Source: Photobacterium phosphoreum
GTDB lineage: Bacteria; Pseudomonadota; Gammaproteobacteria; Enterobacterales; Vibrionaceae
NCBI RefSeq assembly: GCF_002954725.1
Contig: NZ_MSCQ01000002.1
Coordinates: 171,960-231,197, forward strand
Length of the DNA: 59,238 bases
Direction of reading: 5' to 3'
Shown: positions 17,497 to 25,642 of the stretch, in pieces
Numbering within the stretch: the first letter of the stretch is position 1
Layout: each line of letters opens with the position of its first letter
Notes under the pieces: model-generated
Databases searched by the model: none
The model's input: the letters and a program-made list of their open reading frames with translations, nothing else
Told to the model about the DNA's origin: nothing
Translations under genes and position numbers: made by a program

Positions 17497-18453
17497 TTAG
17501 CGTTTATTTTTAAGGTAACGCTTACGACGCTCTTCTTTCTTCTTGATTTTTTCTTCAGTTTTACGCTCAGATGCAATCGCAACATTGATCAATTCTTCAG
17601 TGATCATATCTGGATGTTCAAGAGTGATGTTACCCAAGGTGCCATTACGTAATTCATTGATCAAAATAACAGAGGCCTTGTGTAAATCAACACGACCACC
17701 ACTTTTTAAACAACCACGTTTACGACCGATCTCTTCGATTAATTCAATTGCAGACTCAGGCAAATCATCATCAAGGTTGTAACGGGTTTTGATCATTTCA
17801 GGATAGGCTTTGATCAGGTATTCAATAGTAAAGAAACCCACATCAATGTAATCCATGGCGGTATCTTTAATCGCACCCGTTGCCGCTAAACGAAAACCAC
17901 TGTGAGGGTTTTCTACTTTAGGCCATAAAATTCCCGGAGTATCAGACAGTAAAATACCATTATCTAAATTAATCCGTTGCTGCTGACGAGTAACGGCAGG
18001 TTGGTTACCCGTGATCGCAACTGTACGGCCAGCAAGGGCATTGATAATGGTTGATTTACCTACGTTAGGAATACCCATGATCATGGTACGAATTTTCTTA
18101 CCCGCTTCTTCACGCTGTGGCGCAAGCTTACGGCAGAGATCCATGATCTGGTTTACTTCGTTTAAGTTCTCAGTCGTAATAGCAATTGCCTTTACGCCTT
18201 GTTCTTTTTCAAGGTGATCAATCCATAATTGGGTCATTTCAGGATCAGCTAAATCACGCTTGTTCAGTACTTTAACAACAGGCTTTCCATCATTCGTTTC
18301 ACGGAAAGACTTGATCAGCGGATTTTCACTACTAAAAGGAATACGGGCATCTAACACTTCGATGATCACATCGACTTTTGGCATTGCCTCTTCAATTTCT
18401 TTACGGGCTTTATGCATATGGCCCGGGAACCACTGAATTGTTTGACTAGTCAT
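17497..18453 (-). CDS. ylqF: Ribosome biogenesis GTPase YlqF/RbgA-type
   Basis: 318 residues from ATG 18453, where the family's N-terminal QWFPGHMHKARKEIEE begins. The GTPase motifs are circularly permuted: G4 NKRD, then G1 GIPNVGKST, then G3 DTPG (LLSDTPGILWP). A basic, lysine-rich C-terminal tail (EEKIKKKEERRKRYLKNKR) suits rRNA binding. RbgA proteins assist late 50S subunit assembly. Upstream in-frame sequence to 18558 lacks family resemblance. It forms the left flank of the accessory island. Confidence 0.9.
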   Translation of the reverse strand: MTSQTIQWFPGHMHKARKEIEEAMPKVDVIIEVLDARIPFSSENPLIKSFRETNDGKPVVKVLNKRDLADPEMTQLWIDHLEKEQGVKAIAITTENLNEVNQIMDLCRKLAPQREEAGKKIRTMIMGIPNVGKSTIINALAGRTVAITGNQPAVTRQQQRINLDNGILLSDTPGILWPKVENPHSGFRLAATGAIKDTAMDYIDVGFFTIEYLIKAYPEMIKTRYNLDDDLPESAIELIEEIGRKRGCLKSGGRVDLHKASVILINELRNGTLGNITLEHPDMITEELINVAIASERKTEEKIKKKEERRKRYLKNKR

Positions 18454-19424
18454 TTGATTTTTATACTCTTTATTTTTGCTAGTAGCCCCATGGGGTACAT
18501 CAGGGGGTACTAAAAACTTTTGTAAAAGATAGCAGTGGACATTATTTTCTATCCACACTGGTAATGCTGCTATCGCTTACATACAAATACTTATCACTGA
18601 GTTTACCATAACTGCTAGGGGATGCTTGCCCGTTAATGTATTTAGACGTTACAGCGTAGTATGCATGGTTAGTTATTGTGCGGTTAGCTATTACCCTGTA
18701 GTTATTGTTCAAGCGCTATTACTCAGTCGCAGCTAAGGCCTGTTGCCAGATATTAACTAAGCTTTGATCAAATAAGTAAAAGCTAATATATAGGTTAACC
18801 TCTAAAATTACAGCCAGTATTTATTGACTATTACAATATTGAGTAATGATTTATTTGGTGTAATACCACCATATTCATCGCTGCAGAGTAGACTTGATCT
18901 AAAACGAATTGCTCGGATTCCAATTGAAATTCAGGGCATTCTTTTAGTCATCGTGTCAACCATTAAATTATAATGTGATGATATCATTTCTAACGAGCTA
19001 GCTAAATTAACTATGCTTTTTCCATCAGAGGTTTATATATAAAAATAGCCTTGATTTTTAAAAGGATAATTACATTGTACTTATAGGTATAAATAAAATA
19101 TTGAACTTAATCATATGTAAAAAATAAAATAGTAGAAAGTTATATGTATATTTTGTTAAGTTATGGTTTGATCTGTTATAAATCTAAGTATTAACCTTAT
19201 AATATGGCAAAGTAAGTCATGTTTTTAGCAAGTTAAATTTAGTGTAATAATATGGTTAAATTGTAAATTATAAAAAATAAATGCGAATATACTCACACTT
19301 TTAAAATAGCTTAATATTATAGTGTGGGTATGAATGTTAAAAAATATCATCACTTACTTATATTGAATTATATAATTTAAGTAGTTAATGATATTAATTA
19401 ATAGAGTTATTTTTAAAGTTACTC
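18454..19424. other. AT-rich left boundary of the accessory island
   Basis: 971 bp with no ORF I can support. Composition becomes markedly more AT-rich toward the right, matching the following cluster. A hairpin-forming inverted repeat lies at 19291-19329 (ACTCACACT against AGTGTGGGT, 8 of 9 paired, 21-nt loop), about 100 bp before the acyltransferase gene; it could be an operator or part of the leader. No attachment site, tRNA or integrase is visible. Confidence 0.45.
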
Positions 19425-19943
19425 ATGGACGCTTTTATAATGATTTTAGATAAGTCAAATCTCTCGGTTAGCACTAAAAACTCTTTATTTATGGAGAGGG
19501 AACAATCAGGTAAAACTAAGAGTAATATATTACAAGAGATTGGGTTGTTATTAGAAGTAACAGTTAAAGATGGCAGTCATAAAAATGTAAATATTAATTC
19601 ATTTTTATATTGGGTGAAGCCTGCTATATTACACGACCAATATATATTAATTAAAGGGAAAGGTGATATTAATCCAATCGGTTATGTTTTTTGGGCTTGG
19701 GTTGATAATAAAACACTTACTGAATATCTATATAATAATAAATTTATTCTTCATCCAATGTGTTGGAATGATGGTGATAATTTAATTATTGTTGACTTCA
19801 TATGTGCAGAAAAACAATATTCTTCATCTGTAATTAAGAAGTTATATCGAAATGCAAGGCATAAAGCATTTATATCATGTAAAGATGTAAATATATGTAT
19901 TCGAGATAAATCAGGTTTAGTAATTAAACACAATAGGAAATAA
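19425..19943 (+). CDS. HlyC-type toxin-activating lysine acyltransferase
   Basis: 172 residues. The C-terminal two thirds match the HlyC/CyaC fold: LYWVKPAILHDQYILI, then NPIGYVFWAWVDNKTL, then CWNDGDNLIIVDFICAE. By alignment from memory to E. coli HlyC, His52 (GSHKN) corresponds to catalytic His23 and Asp124 (IVDF) to Asp92, so the enzyme looks active. HlyC enzymes move fatty acyl groups from acyl-ACP to lysines of RTX toxins; a homologue (MceI/MchD) acts in siderophore-microcin maturation. No RTX toxin is nearby, but a double-glycine peptide is, making that peptide the likely substrate. First gene of a nine-gene same-strand cluster. Confidence 0.82.
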   Translation: MDAFIMILDKSNLSVSTKNSLFMEREQSGKTKSNILQEIGLLLEVTVKDGSHKNVNINSFLYWVKPAILHDQYILIKGKGDINPIGYVFWAWVDNKTLTEYLYNNKFILHPMCWNDGDNLIIVDFICAEKQYSSSVIKKLYRNARHKAFISCKDVNICIRDKSGLVIKHNRK

Positions 19944-19946
19944 CTT

Positions 19947-21323
19947 ATGAGTGTTAACAAAATATCTGTGGAAAAAATAAGGCAGTTAAATGTTCTTGAA
20001 ACAGGTTTACCTGATATAGCCTTTTCTTCTTTTGATACATTTCGATTAAAAGGAACAGAACTTATTTGGGTTAATAACGATTTGTTGAAAAAATATAATA
20101 TTAATGGTTCAAAAGAAGAGATAGAAGAATTTTTATTAAATGAATATTCTTATGTGACATCAAATTATTTAAATTCTAATCGGTTAATTATTAATAATGT
20201 TAAAACTTTTTGGGCGGATCGCTATGGTTCTAGACATGAAGTTTGCAATGGGGGCAGTGCGCGTTGTGGATTTGATGGTGTTTTTCAAGTTAAGGGGATA
20301 GGTATAACACCGTTAGTTGCACAAAATATGAGTAAATCACATTCTCATGGAAAATTATTTTTAGATGAAGCAATTTCTGAAGCTATTTGGGGGGAAATTT
20401 GTCATCAACATTTACCTTTTGGATCAATTAGAACTTTAGCTATTATCAAAACAAATGTTCAAGAAGAGTTTTCATATTTAGATAATTGTCCTAAGAAACC
20501 ATGTGCTTTAGCGATAAGGGAGTTTTCTATTCGTCCAGCACACTTTGAAAGAGCAACATTTTTTTGGCCCTTTCCTGAATATATTTCTTTAAGAAATGAT
20601 GATACAGCTCGGGTGAAAGAGTGTATTAATTATTTACCGAGATCATTAGGTCTGAGTGATTCAATATTATCATCAAAAAAAGAGTTATTTGATTGTTTAA
20701 AAAACCTTGTACTTCGTATAGCAAAACAAATTGCATATTCTAGAGTAAAGGGAATACCACATGGATCTTTGACTAGTTCAAATATAGGCATTGATGGTCG
20801 TTTTCTTGATTTTGGAACTATTACTGCTGTTCCTGATTTTGGTAACTATGTTATTGCTGATGGTGTCGGTGCTGTTTGGGATGATCATTTATTAATTACA
20901 CAGTGGTTGAAAAATTTATTTTTTAACATAAAAAAGTATTCATGTTTGAAAGATGATTTATCACGAAATGATATTAATACGTTAATTGATAATTTTATCA
21001 ATGAATTGGATTATCAAGAAAATTATGCGATTTTAGAAGAGCTTGATGTTAAGAATAAAAGTGAAGATAACTTAATATTAGCAGATGAGGTGAAAAGAAG
21101 TTTGATATCTCGACATAGAAAAAATATTGGTGATTTTTGTGTGGATAAATTTAAAAGTAATATTATTAAACTAGCAAAAGAAAAAAAGTTGAAAATTGGT
21201 AATGTTAAGTTTGAACTTAGAAATTTTAAATACTCATCATTTACTATTTTGAATGATGAGTACTTAAGTAAGACAAAATACTCTAATGAATCAATTAAAA
21301 TATTAATTGCCAAGTATTGTTAA
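19947..21323 (+). CDS. Divergent SelO-like pseudokinase/AMPylase
   Basis: 458 residues, starting 3 bp after the acyltransferase stop with AGGA upstream. SelO-like landmarks in order: VFQVKGIGITPL (residues 112-123, matching the LKGxGxTP nucleotide-binding Lys, here K116), an acidic helix DEAISEAIW, ALAIREFSIRPAHFERATFF (matching the RVAxSHxRFGxFE segment), and HGSLTSSNIGIDGRFLDFG (272-290). The two metal ligands of SelO appear kept (N279, D288), but the Asp that acts as base two residues before the DFG-like block's Asn is Ser278. SelO AMPylates proteins. Here it may modify the peptide or activate another component. The family call rests on pattern matching only. Confidence 0.62.
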   Translation: MSVNKISVEKIRQLNVLETGLPDIAFSSFDTFRLKGTELIWVNNDLLKKYNINGSKEEIEEFLLNEYSYVTSNYLNSNRLIINNVKTFWADRYGSRHEVCNGGSARCGFDGVFQVKGIGITPLVAQNMSKSHSHGKLFLDEAISEAIWGEICHQHLPFGSIRTLAIIKTNVQEEFSYLDNCPKKPCALAIREFSIRPAHFERATFFWPFPEYISLRNDDTARVKECINYLPRSLGLSDSILSSKKELFDCLKNLVLRIAKQIAYSRVKGIPHGSLTSSNIGIDGRFLDFGTITAVPDFGNYVIADGVGAVWDDHLLITQWLKNLFFNIKKYSCLKDDLSRNDINTLIDNFINELDYQENYAILEELDVKNKSEDNLILADEVKRSLISRHRKNIGDFCVDKFKSNIIKLAKEKKLKIGNVKFELRNFKYSSFTILNDEYLSKTKYSNESIKILIAKYC

Positions 21324-21334
21324 GGTATCGTATC

Positions 21335-22507
21335 GTGTTTTATTTTATTGAGTTAACTTTAATAGTAATATCATCAATAACGTTGTTTACTACAATTGTA
21401 TTATTCGTATTTTATAAGTATGGAAAAGAAAAAGAAAACTTAAATTTATTATCTTCAGTATCCATTTTTGTTCCTTATTATAACGAAGAAGCGGATATTT
21501 TATTGAGAACATTATCATATATAGAAAATCAAACATACCCATTGCTACTTGAGGTTTTAATAATAGATGATGGTTCAACGAATAATAGTACAAAAGTTAT
21601 TGAACAATGGTTAAAAGCACCAAGGAATCAAAAATATTTGTTAATAAAAAAGAAAAATAATAATGGCCGTAAAGGTTTTGCGTTGGATTATGCTCTTAAT
21701 TTAAATATAGCTACAGGAGATACTTATGTCATTGTTGATAGTGATACATTTATTGAACCAAATGGCATTAAAGCGTTAGTTAGTAAGTTATGGTCTGATG
21801 ATAGATATGCAGCGGTATGCGGATATATTACTCCGAGCAATTATAAGGACAATTTTATTGGATTATTACAGCATTATGAGCATATCAGTTTTTATGGTGC
21901 GATAAGAGCCGCACAGGATAAATTAGGTTGCGTCCCTGTTTTAGCTGGCGCTTTTGTTGCTCATCGCGCATCAGTAGTTAAAGATCTTGGCGGTTGGAGT
22001 GAATGGTTGGTTGAGGATATTGCTTGGTGTTGGAAAGCAATATCGAATGGATATAAAACAGGGTATGCGCCAAAAGCAAAAGCTTCAACACAATGTCCAA
22101 CTGATTCAAAAAGTTTATTTAATCAAAGACGAAGATGGGCAAGAGGGCGAGTAGAAGCGTATGTTGTCGCGTGGGAAACGCATTGGTTTGCTGGTTTTTG
22201 TTCAACCCCTTGGTTTGTTATTACAGCGTTACAATATATTTTTCCATCGAGTATGATTTTATTAGGGGTAATGGTGATATTTCATATTTGGATCCCTCTC
22301 CTTTTAGGTGGAATAAATATGATCTTTTATTTAATGCTTGTTCATTTATATATCAAAGAAAACAATTTACAACAGGAATTAACGACGAGTCAAATATTAA
22401 AGGCACCTTTGTTTTCATTAGTATTAGAGTCGATTACTTGGTTACCAAACCTTTTGGGATATATGGATGAAATATTAGGGAAAAAGAAAACATGGCTAAC
22501 AAGGTAA
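21335..22507 (+). CDS. Membrane GT2 glycosyltransferase
   Basis: About 390 residues from GTG 21335, with AAGG 9 nt upstream; a TTG at 21317 overlapping the previous stop is the alternative. One N-terminal membrane helix is followed by a GT-A domain with VPYYNEE, IIDDGSTNNST, DSD (metal site in VIVDSDTFIEP), WLVEDIAW (acidic base) and QRRRWARG. Three or four C-terminal membrane segments follow. This is the architecture of processive NodC/PgaC/hyaluronan-synthase enzymes. Inside this cluster it suggests a sugar is added to the peptide or to a lipid-linked cofactor. Sugar and acceptor are unknown. Confidence 0.85.
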   Translation: MFYFIELTLIVISSITLFTTIVLFVFYKYGKEKENLNLLSSVSIFVPYYNEEADILLRTLSYIENQTYPLLLEVLIIDDGSTNNSTKVIEQWLKAPRNQKYLLIKKKNNNGRKGFALDYALNLNIATGDTYVIVDSDTFIEPNGIKALVSKLWSDDRYAAVCGYITPSNYKDNFIGLLQHYEHISFYGAIRAAQDKLGCVPVLAGAFVAHRASVVKDLGGWSEWLVEDIAWCWKAISNGYKTGYAPKAKASTQCPTDSKSLFNQRRRWARGRVEAYVVAWETHWFAGFCSTPWFVITALQYIFPSSMILLGVMVIFHIWIPLLLGGINMIFYLMLVHLYIKENNLQQELTTSQILKAPLFSLVLESITWLPNLLGYMDEILGKKKTWLTR

Positions 22508-22570
22508 ATGATATTTTAGCCTTAAATGAGTGCAGTACTCTTTTACTGTAAAAATAAAAAGGAAACTATT

Positions 22571-22810
22571 ATGTATAATTTAAATACAAATGAGATATTG
22601 CTGGTCGATGGTGGCGGTGATGGAGGTTCTTTAAAAGGGAAGATAGCTAAAGAGGTAATAAAATCTATCGGTAGCGATTATTTAATTAATAGCTTCGGTC
22701 GAGGTAATTATAATAATCATTCTGGTATTGGAATAGGTACAAGTCAAACTTATGGCAGAAATGGACTTTCTGTTGGTGGTCAGATGATGGGGGCTGGCCG
22801 TAGTTTTTAA
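22571..22810 (+). CDS. Double-glycine leader peptide precursor (microcin-like)
   Basis: 79 residues from ATG 22571, with AAAGGA upstream. The first 15 residues, MYNLNTNEILLVDGG, match the colicin V-type leader pattern (MRTLTLNELDSVSGG) and end in the Gly-Gly cut by C39 peptidases; a second DGG follows at 17-19. The proposed core is 64 residues, Gly/Asn/Ser-rich, with a Lys-rich start (SLKGKIAKEVIKSIGSDYL) and tail GGQMMGAGRSF. It lacks Cys and the Ser-rich tail of siderophore microcins. K24 sits in a Gly-Lys context like acylated RTX lysines. A perfect hairpin follows. It is the presumed product of the cluster. Confidence 0.85.
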   Translation: MYNLNTNEILLVDGGGDGGSLKGKIAKEVIKSIGSDYLINSFGRGNYNNHSGIGIGTSQTYGRNGLSVGGQMMGAGRSF

Positions 22811-22821
22811 AATTAAAACAT

Positions 22822-22850
22822 ATAAGGTAGGTGTATTTTACCTACCTTAT
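22822..22850 (+). terminator. Perfect 11-bp hairpin behind the precursor gene
   Basis: ATAAGGTAGGT pairs with ACCTACCTTAT around loop GTATTTT, 12 bp after the precursor stop codon. It lacks a long T tract, so it may be a leaky terminator or an mRNA 3'-stabilising element that raises precursor mRNA relative to downstream genes. The next gene's ribosome binding site (AAGGG) lies just beyond it. Confidence 0.65.
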
Positions 22851-22867
22851 AATATAAGGGTTGTTTT

Positions 22868-23335
22868 ATGTTTATCTTAAACTGTAACTCTAACATCATG
22901 GTTTATATGGTTAAATCAATATTTTTGTGTGTTTTGACTGCATTTTTAATTGGTTTTATAACGTATTGTTTTTTTTATCCCATTATTGGTGAGGTAAGCT
23001 TAGAACGAGGTGATGGATATGTTGATTTCTTTGGTTCAATTATTTTGGCTCCTTTTTTTGAAACGCTGTTGCTCGTATTTTTTGTTTTTTTAACAAAAAA
23101 GCTAATATCAAATATGATGTTTGTTTCTTTGTTTGTTGCGCTTTTGTTTTCTATTATGCATTCAACAATATCTATATTATGGGGGGTGGTTGTTTTTTTT
23201 CCATTTTGTATTTATGTATTGTCGTATCAAGTTTGGTTATTTAAAAGTAACAAATATGGTTTTTTTACTAGTGCATCTATTCATGCAGGCGTGAATGCTA
23301 CCTCTGTATTATTAAGTTCATTACTATTTAGTTGA
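22868..23335 (+). CDS. CPBP-family intramembrane protease, candidate immunity protein
   Basis: 155 residues with about four membrane segments, short for the family. CPBP/Abi motifs can be traced: a Glu in APFFETLLLV (E65) where EExxxR is usual, FSIMH (H98) and HAGVN (H139, N143). The second Glu and the Arg of motif 1 are missing. CPBP proteins occur in bacteriocin loci as immunity factors or in peptide processing. Its place directly after the precursor favours immunity. Start ATG 22868 has AAGGG 7 nt upstream. Confidence 0.7.
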   Translation: MFILNCNSNIMVYMVKSIFLCVLTAFLIGFITYCFFYPIIGEVSLERGDGYVDFFGSIILAPFFETLLLVFFVFLTKKLISNMMFVSLFVALLFSIMHSTISILWGVVVFFPFCIYVLSYQVWLFKSNKYGFFTSASIHAGVNATSVLLSSLLFS

Positions 23336-23369
23336 TTTTTTAATATTACACCTTGATTATGGTAAGTAT

Positions 23370-24358
23370 ATGTTTTTTAGTCTAAAAAATAAGTGTAACT
23401 ATTTTTCAGTGAATTGGGCTTTAATGAATAACTGTAATTATAAATGCAGCTATTGTCATCCAGACTTAAATAGTGGATCAATTAAAGCGCCATCGTATGA
23501 AGTTGTGGTTCAGTTTGTAGAAAATATTAGTTCTCATGCCAAAAAGCTTGGTTTAACGCCTTATTTTGAGTTTGGAGGAGGGGAAGTAACTCTTTTACGT
23601 TATTTTAGTAAATTAATACAACTGATACATAAAAATGGTGGTTTAGTTTGTATTGTTTCAAATGGTTCAAAGTCTTTGTTATGGTGGCGAGAGAATGCTG
23701 AATATTTGAATGGTGTGAGTTTGAGTTACCATGTAAATGATATTAAGGATGAAGTTCATTTTTTGAAAGTTGCCAAAATATTAGAAAATTCGAATAATAC
23801 TCGATTGCATATCAATGTGATGATGGATCCACATAAATTTAATGATTGTAATTCATTTGCTGAACGCTTAAAAAACAGGTTAAATGTTCAATTGCATTGC
23901 AACCTTTATTTGAAGGGTTTGGCAATGGTGCTATCACAAAAAAATATCAATACACCGATGTTCAAGAGTTATTGATGCAAAGTTTTAGAGGGCGACCAGA
24001 CGGAAAAAATCTTCCAGAATCTAGTTCTTCTTTAGACATAGAATATACGGATGGCTCGAAAAAGACTGTTTCGACTTTTGATTTACTTATTAATGATCAA
24101 GTAAATTTCATTGGTTGGGATTGCTATGCAGGGGTTGAAAGCATAGTTATTACGTTTGCTGGTGAAATATATCGTGCATGGTGTATGCAAGATGGAACAA
24201 TTGGTTCTATATATGATAAAGAAGTTATTTTACCGATAAAACCAACTCGTTGTCGTACTAAAATTTGTCAGTGTGGCGCAGATCTTTCTTCAACCAAAAT
24301 TAATAAAAGTTTAGTTGAACAATTAAATAATCCTATTGCCGTAACGCAACTTCTTTAA
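23370..24358 (+). pseudogene. Radical SAM enzyme, frameshifted by a 5-bp duplication
   Basis: The first frame (23370-23975) carries the cluster motif CNYKCSYC (C22, C26, C29; CX3CX2C) and FEFGGGEVTL. At 23892-23901 the unit TTGCA occurs twice in tandem; removing one copy joins it to the second frame, giving NVQLQPLFEGFGNG and continuing to 24358. The restored protein would be 327 residues. The second frame ends with Cys-rich motifs (WDCYAG, YRAWCMQ, TRCRTKICQCGAD) resembling an auxiliary Fe-S cluster domain. As read, the product would be truncated after about 201 residues and lose that domain. In the cluster it would have modified the peptide core. Confidence 0.85.
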
Positions 24359-24370
24359 GGGATTATAGCT

Positions 24371-25639
24371 ATGGTTGCACGAGGGAAACATCTTTATCGA
24401 CCAGAATATTTTGAAGCACAAAAAATAAGTAATGAAGGTCGTATTTTACTTAATACTTCCTTTAATCAAAATATTTATTTTGTGCTATCAATATTGGTAT
24501 TGATAGCTGTTATTATTTTTATCTCTTTTGCCGAATATATAAGGCGAGAAACGTTAGTCGGTATTGTTAGTCCTATAGGTGGTATGGTTAAAGTTCAAGC
24601 TAATGATTCTGGCTTTGTAGAACAATTATTTGTCAAAGAAGGGGATCGTGTTGAAAGTATGACACCTCTTTATGAAATAAAAACAGAGAGGTTTGATGAT
24701 ACAGGTGTTGGTGTCAAAAAACGTATACTAGTATCTATTGAAAAGCAATATCAGCTTTTATTTGAACGTAAGAAACAAGAAATACAAAAGGCAGATTTTG
24801 AGCGAGAAGCGTTGACTGATGATATTAATAGATTAGATGACGAAGTTAGTATTTTACACAATGTATTAAAACTTTCAAATAGTGAACTTGAGCTTACCCG
24901 ATCGTTATTTAATAAACAAAAACCATTATTTAATAAAAAATTCATATCAGAAGTTGAGTATCAAAAAAAACAACTTGAATTGTATTCTAAAGAGTCCCAA
25001 GTACAAATTCATAAATTAAATATTCAAAAATTAATAAGAGAAAAAGAAAAGCTCATATTTACGCTTAAAAGTACTGATATTAACTTGAGTCTTATGTTGA
25101 AAGATATTGATAAGCAACTTGAGGTTATTACACAGAATAAAGTGGAATTTATATCTCAGAGTGATAGTCAAGTTCTTTCTCCTATTAAAGGTGTAATAGC
25201 CTCAATACTTGCGGTTGAAGGACATTCTGTGAGTAATGGTCAGACTTTATTAGTTATTTCGCCTGACAGTGAAAAAGCATTTATCGAACTGTATGCCCCA
25301 AGTAGAAGTATTGGTTTTATAAAGGTTGGACAGAAAGTTAGATTGAGATTTGATGCATTTCCTTATGAAAAATTTGGGGTGCAGGCAGGGATTATTACTA
25401 GCATATCTAAATCAGCAATTGCAGCCGATATGATTTCAAATCACGGTTTGGTAAATAACACTGAAGTTGGAGGATTGTATCAAGTAAGGGTTGAACTATT
25501 GAAGCCAACAATAACGGTTTATGGGCGTGAAGAGCGTTTTGTTTCTGGTATGACTGTTATCGCTGATGTTGAACTTGATACTCGTAAAATATACGAATGG
25601 ATGCTTGAGCCATTATATACAATCAAAGGGAAAGTTTAG
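24371..25639 (+). CDS. HlyD/MchE-type membrane fusion protein
   Basis: 422 residues. A short cytosolic N-terminus and one membrane helix (VLSILVLIAVIIFISFAEY) are followed by a lipoyl-like half-motif (VGIVSPIGGMVKVQANDSGFVEQLFVKEGDRV), a long coiled coil (about 120-260), the second lipoyl half (VLSPIKGVIASILAVEGHSVSNGQTLLVI) and a beta-barrel domain. It links the inner-membrane ABC exporter to an outer-membrane channel such as TolC, which is not encoded here. It resembles CvaA/MchE adaptors of microcin secretion. It lies 3 bp before the exporter gene. Confidence 0.88.
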   Translation: MVARGKHLYRPEYFEAQKISNEGRILLNTSFNQNIYFVLSILVLIAVIIFISFAEYIRRETLVGIVSPIGGMVKVQANDSGFVEQLFVKEGDRVESMTPLYEIKTERFDDTGVGVKKRILVSIEKQYQLLFERKKQEIQKADFEREALTDDINRLDDEVSILHNVLKLSNSELELTRSLFNKQKPLFNKKFISEVEYQKKQLELYSKESQVQIHKLNIQKLIREKEKLIFTLKSTDINLSLMLKDIDKQLEVITQNKVEFISQSDSQVLSPIKGVIASILAVEGHSVSNGQTLLVISPDSEKAFIELYAPSRSIGFIKVGQKVRLRFDAFPYEKFGVQAGIITSISKSAIAADMISNHGLVNNTEVGGLYQVRVELLKPTITVYGREERFVSGMTVIADVELDTRKIYEWMLEPLYTIKGKV

Positions 25640-25642
25640 TTC

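Noticed and set aside
23897..24358. Separate 153-residue protein downstream of a short radical SAM protein
   Set aside because: It joins the upstream frame perfectly when one TTGCA copy is removed and lacks its own ribosome binding site. One broken gene is the simpler reading.
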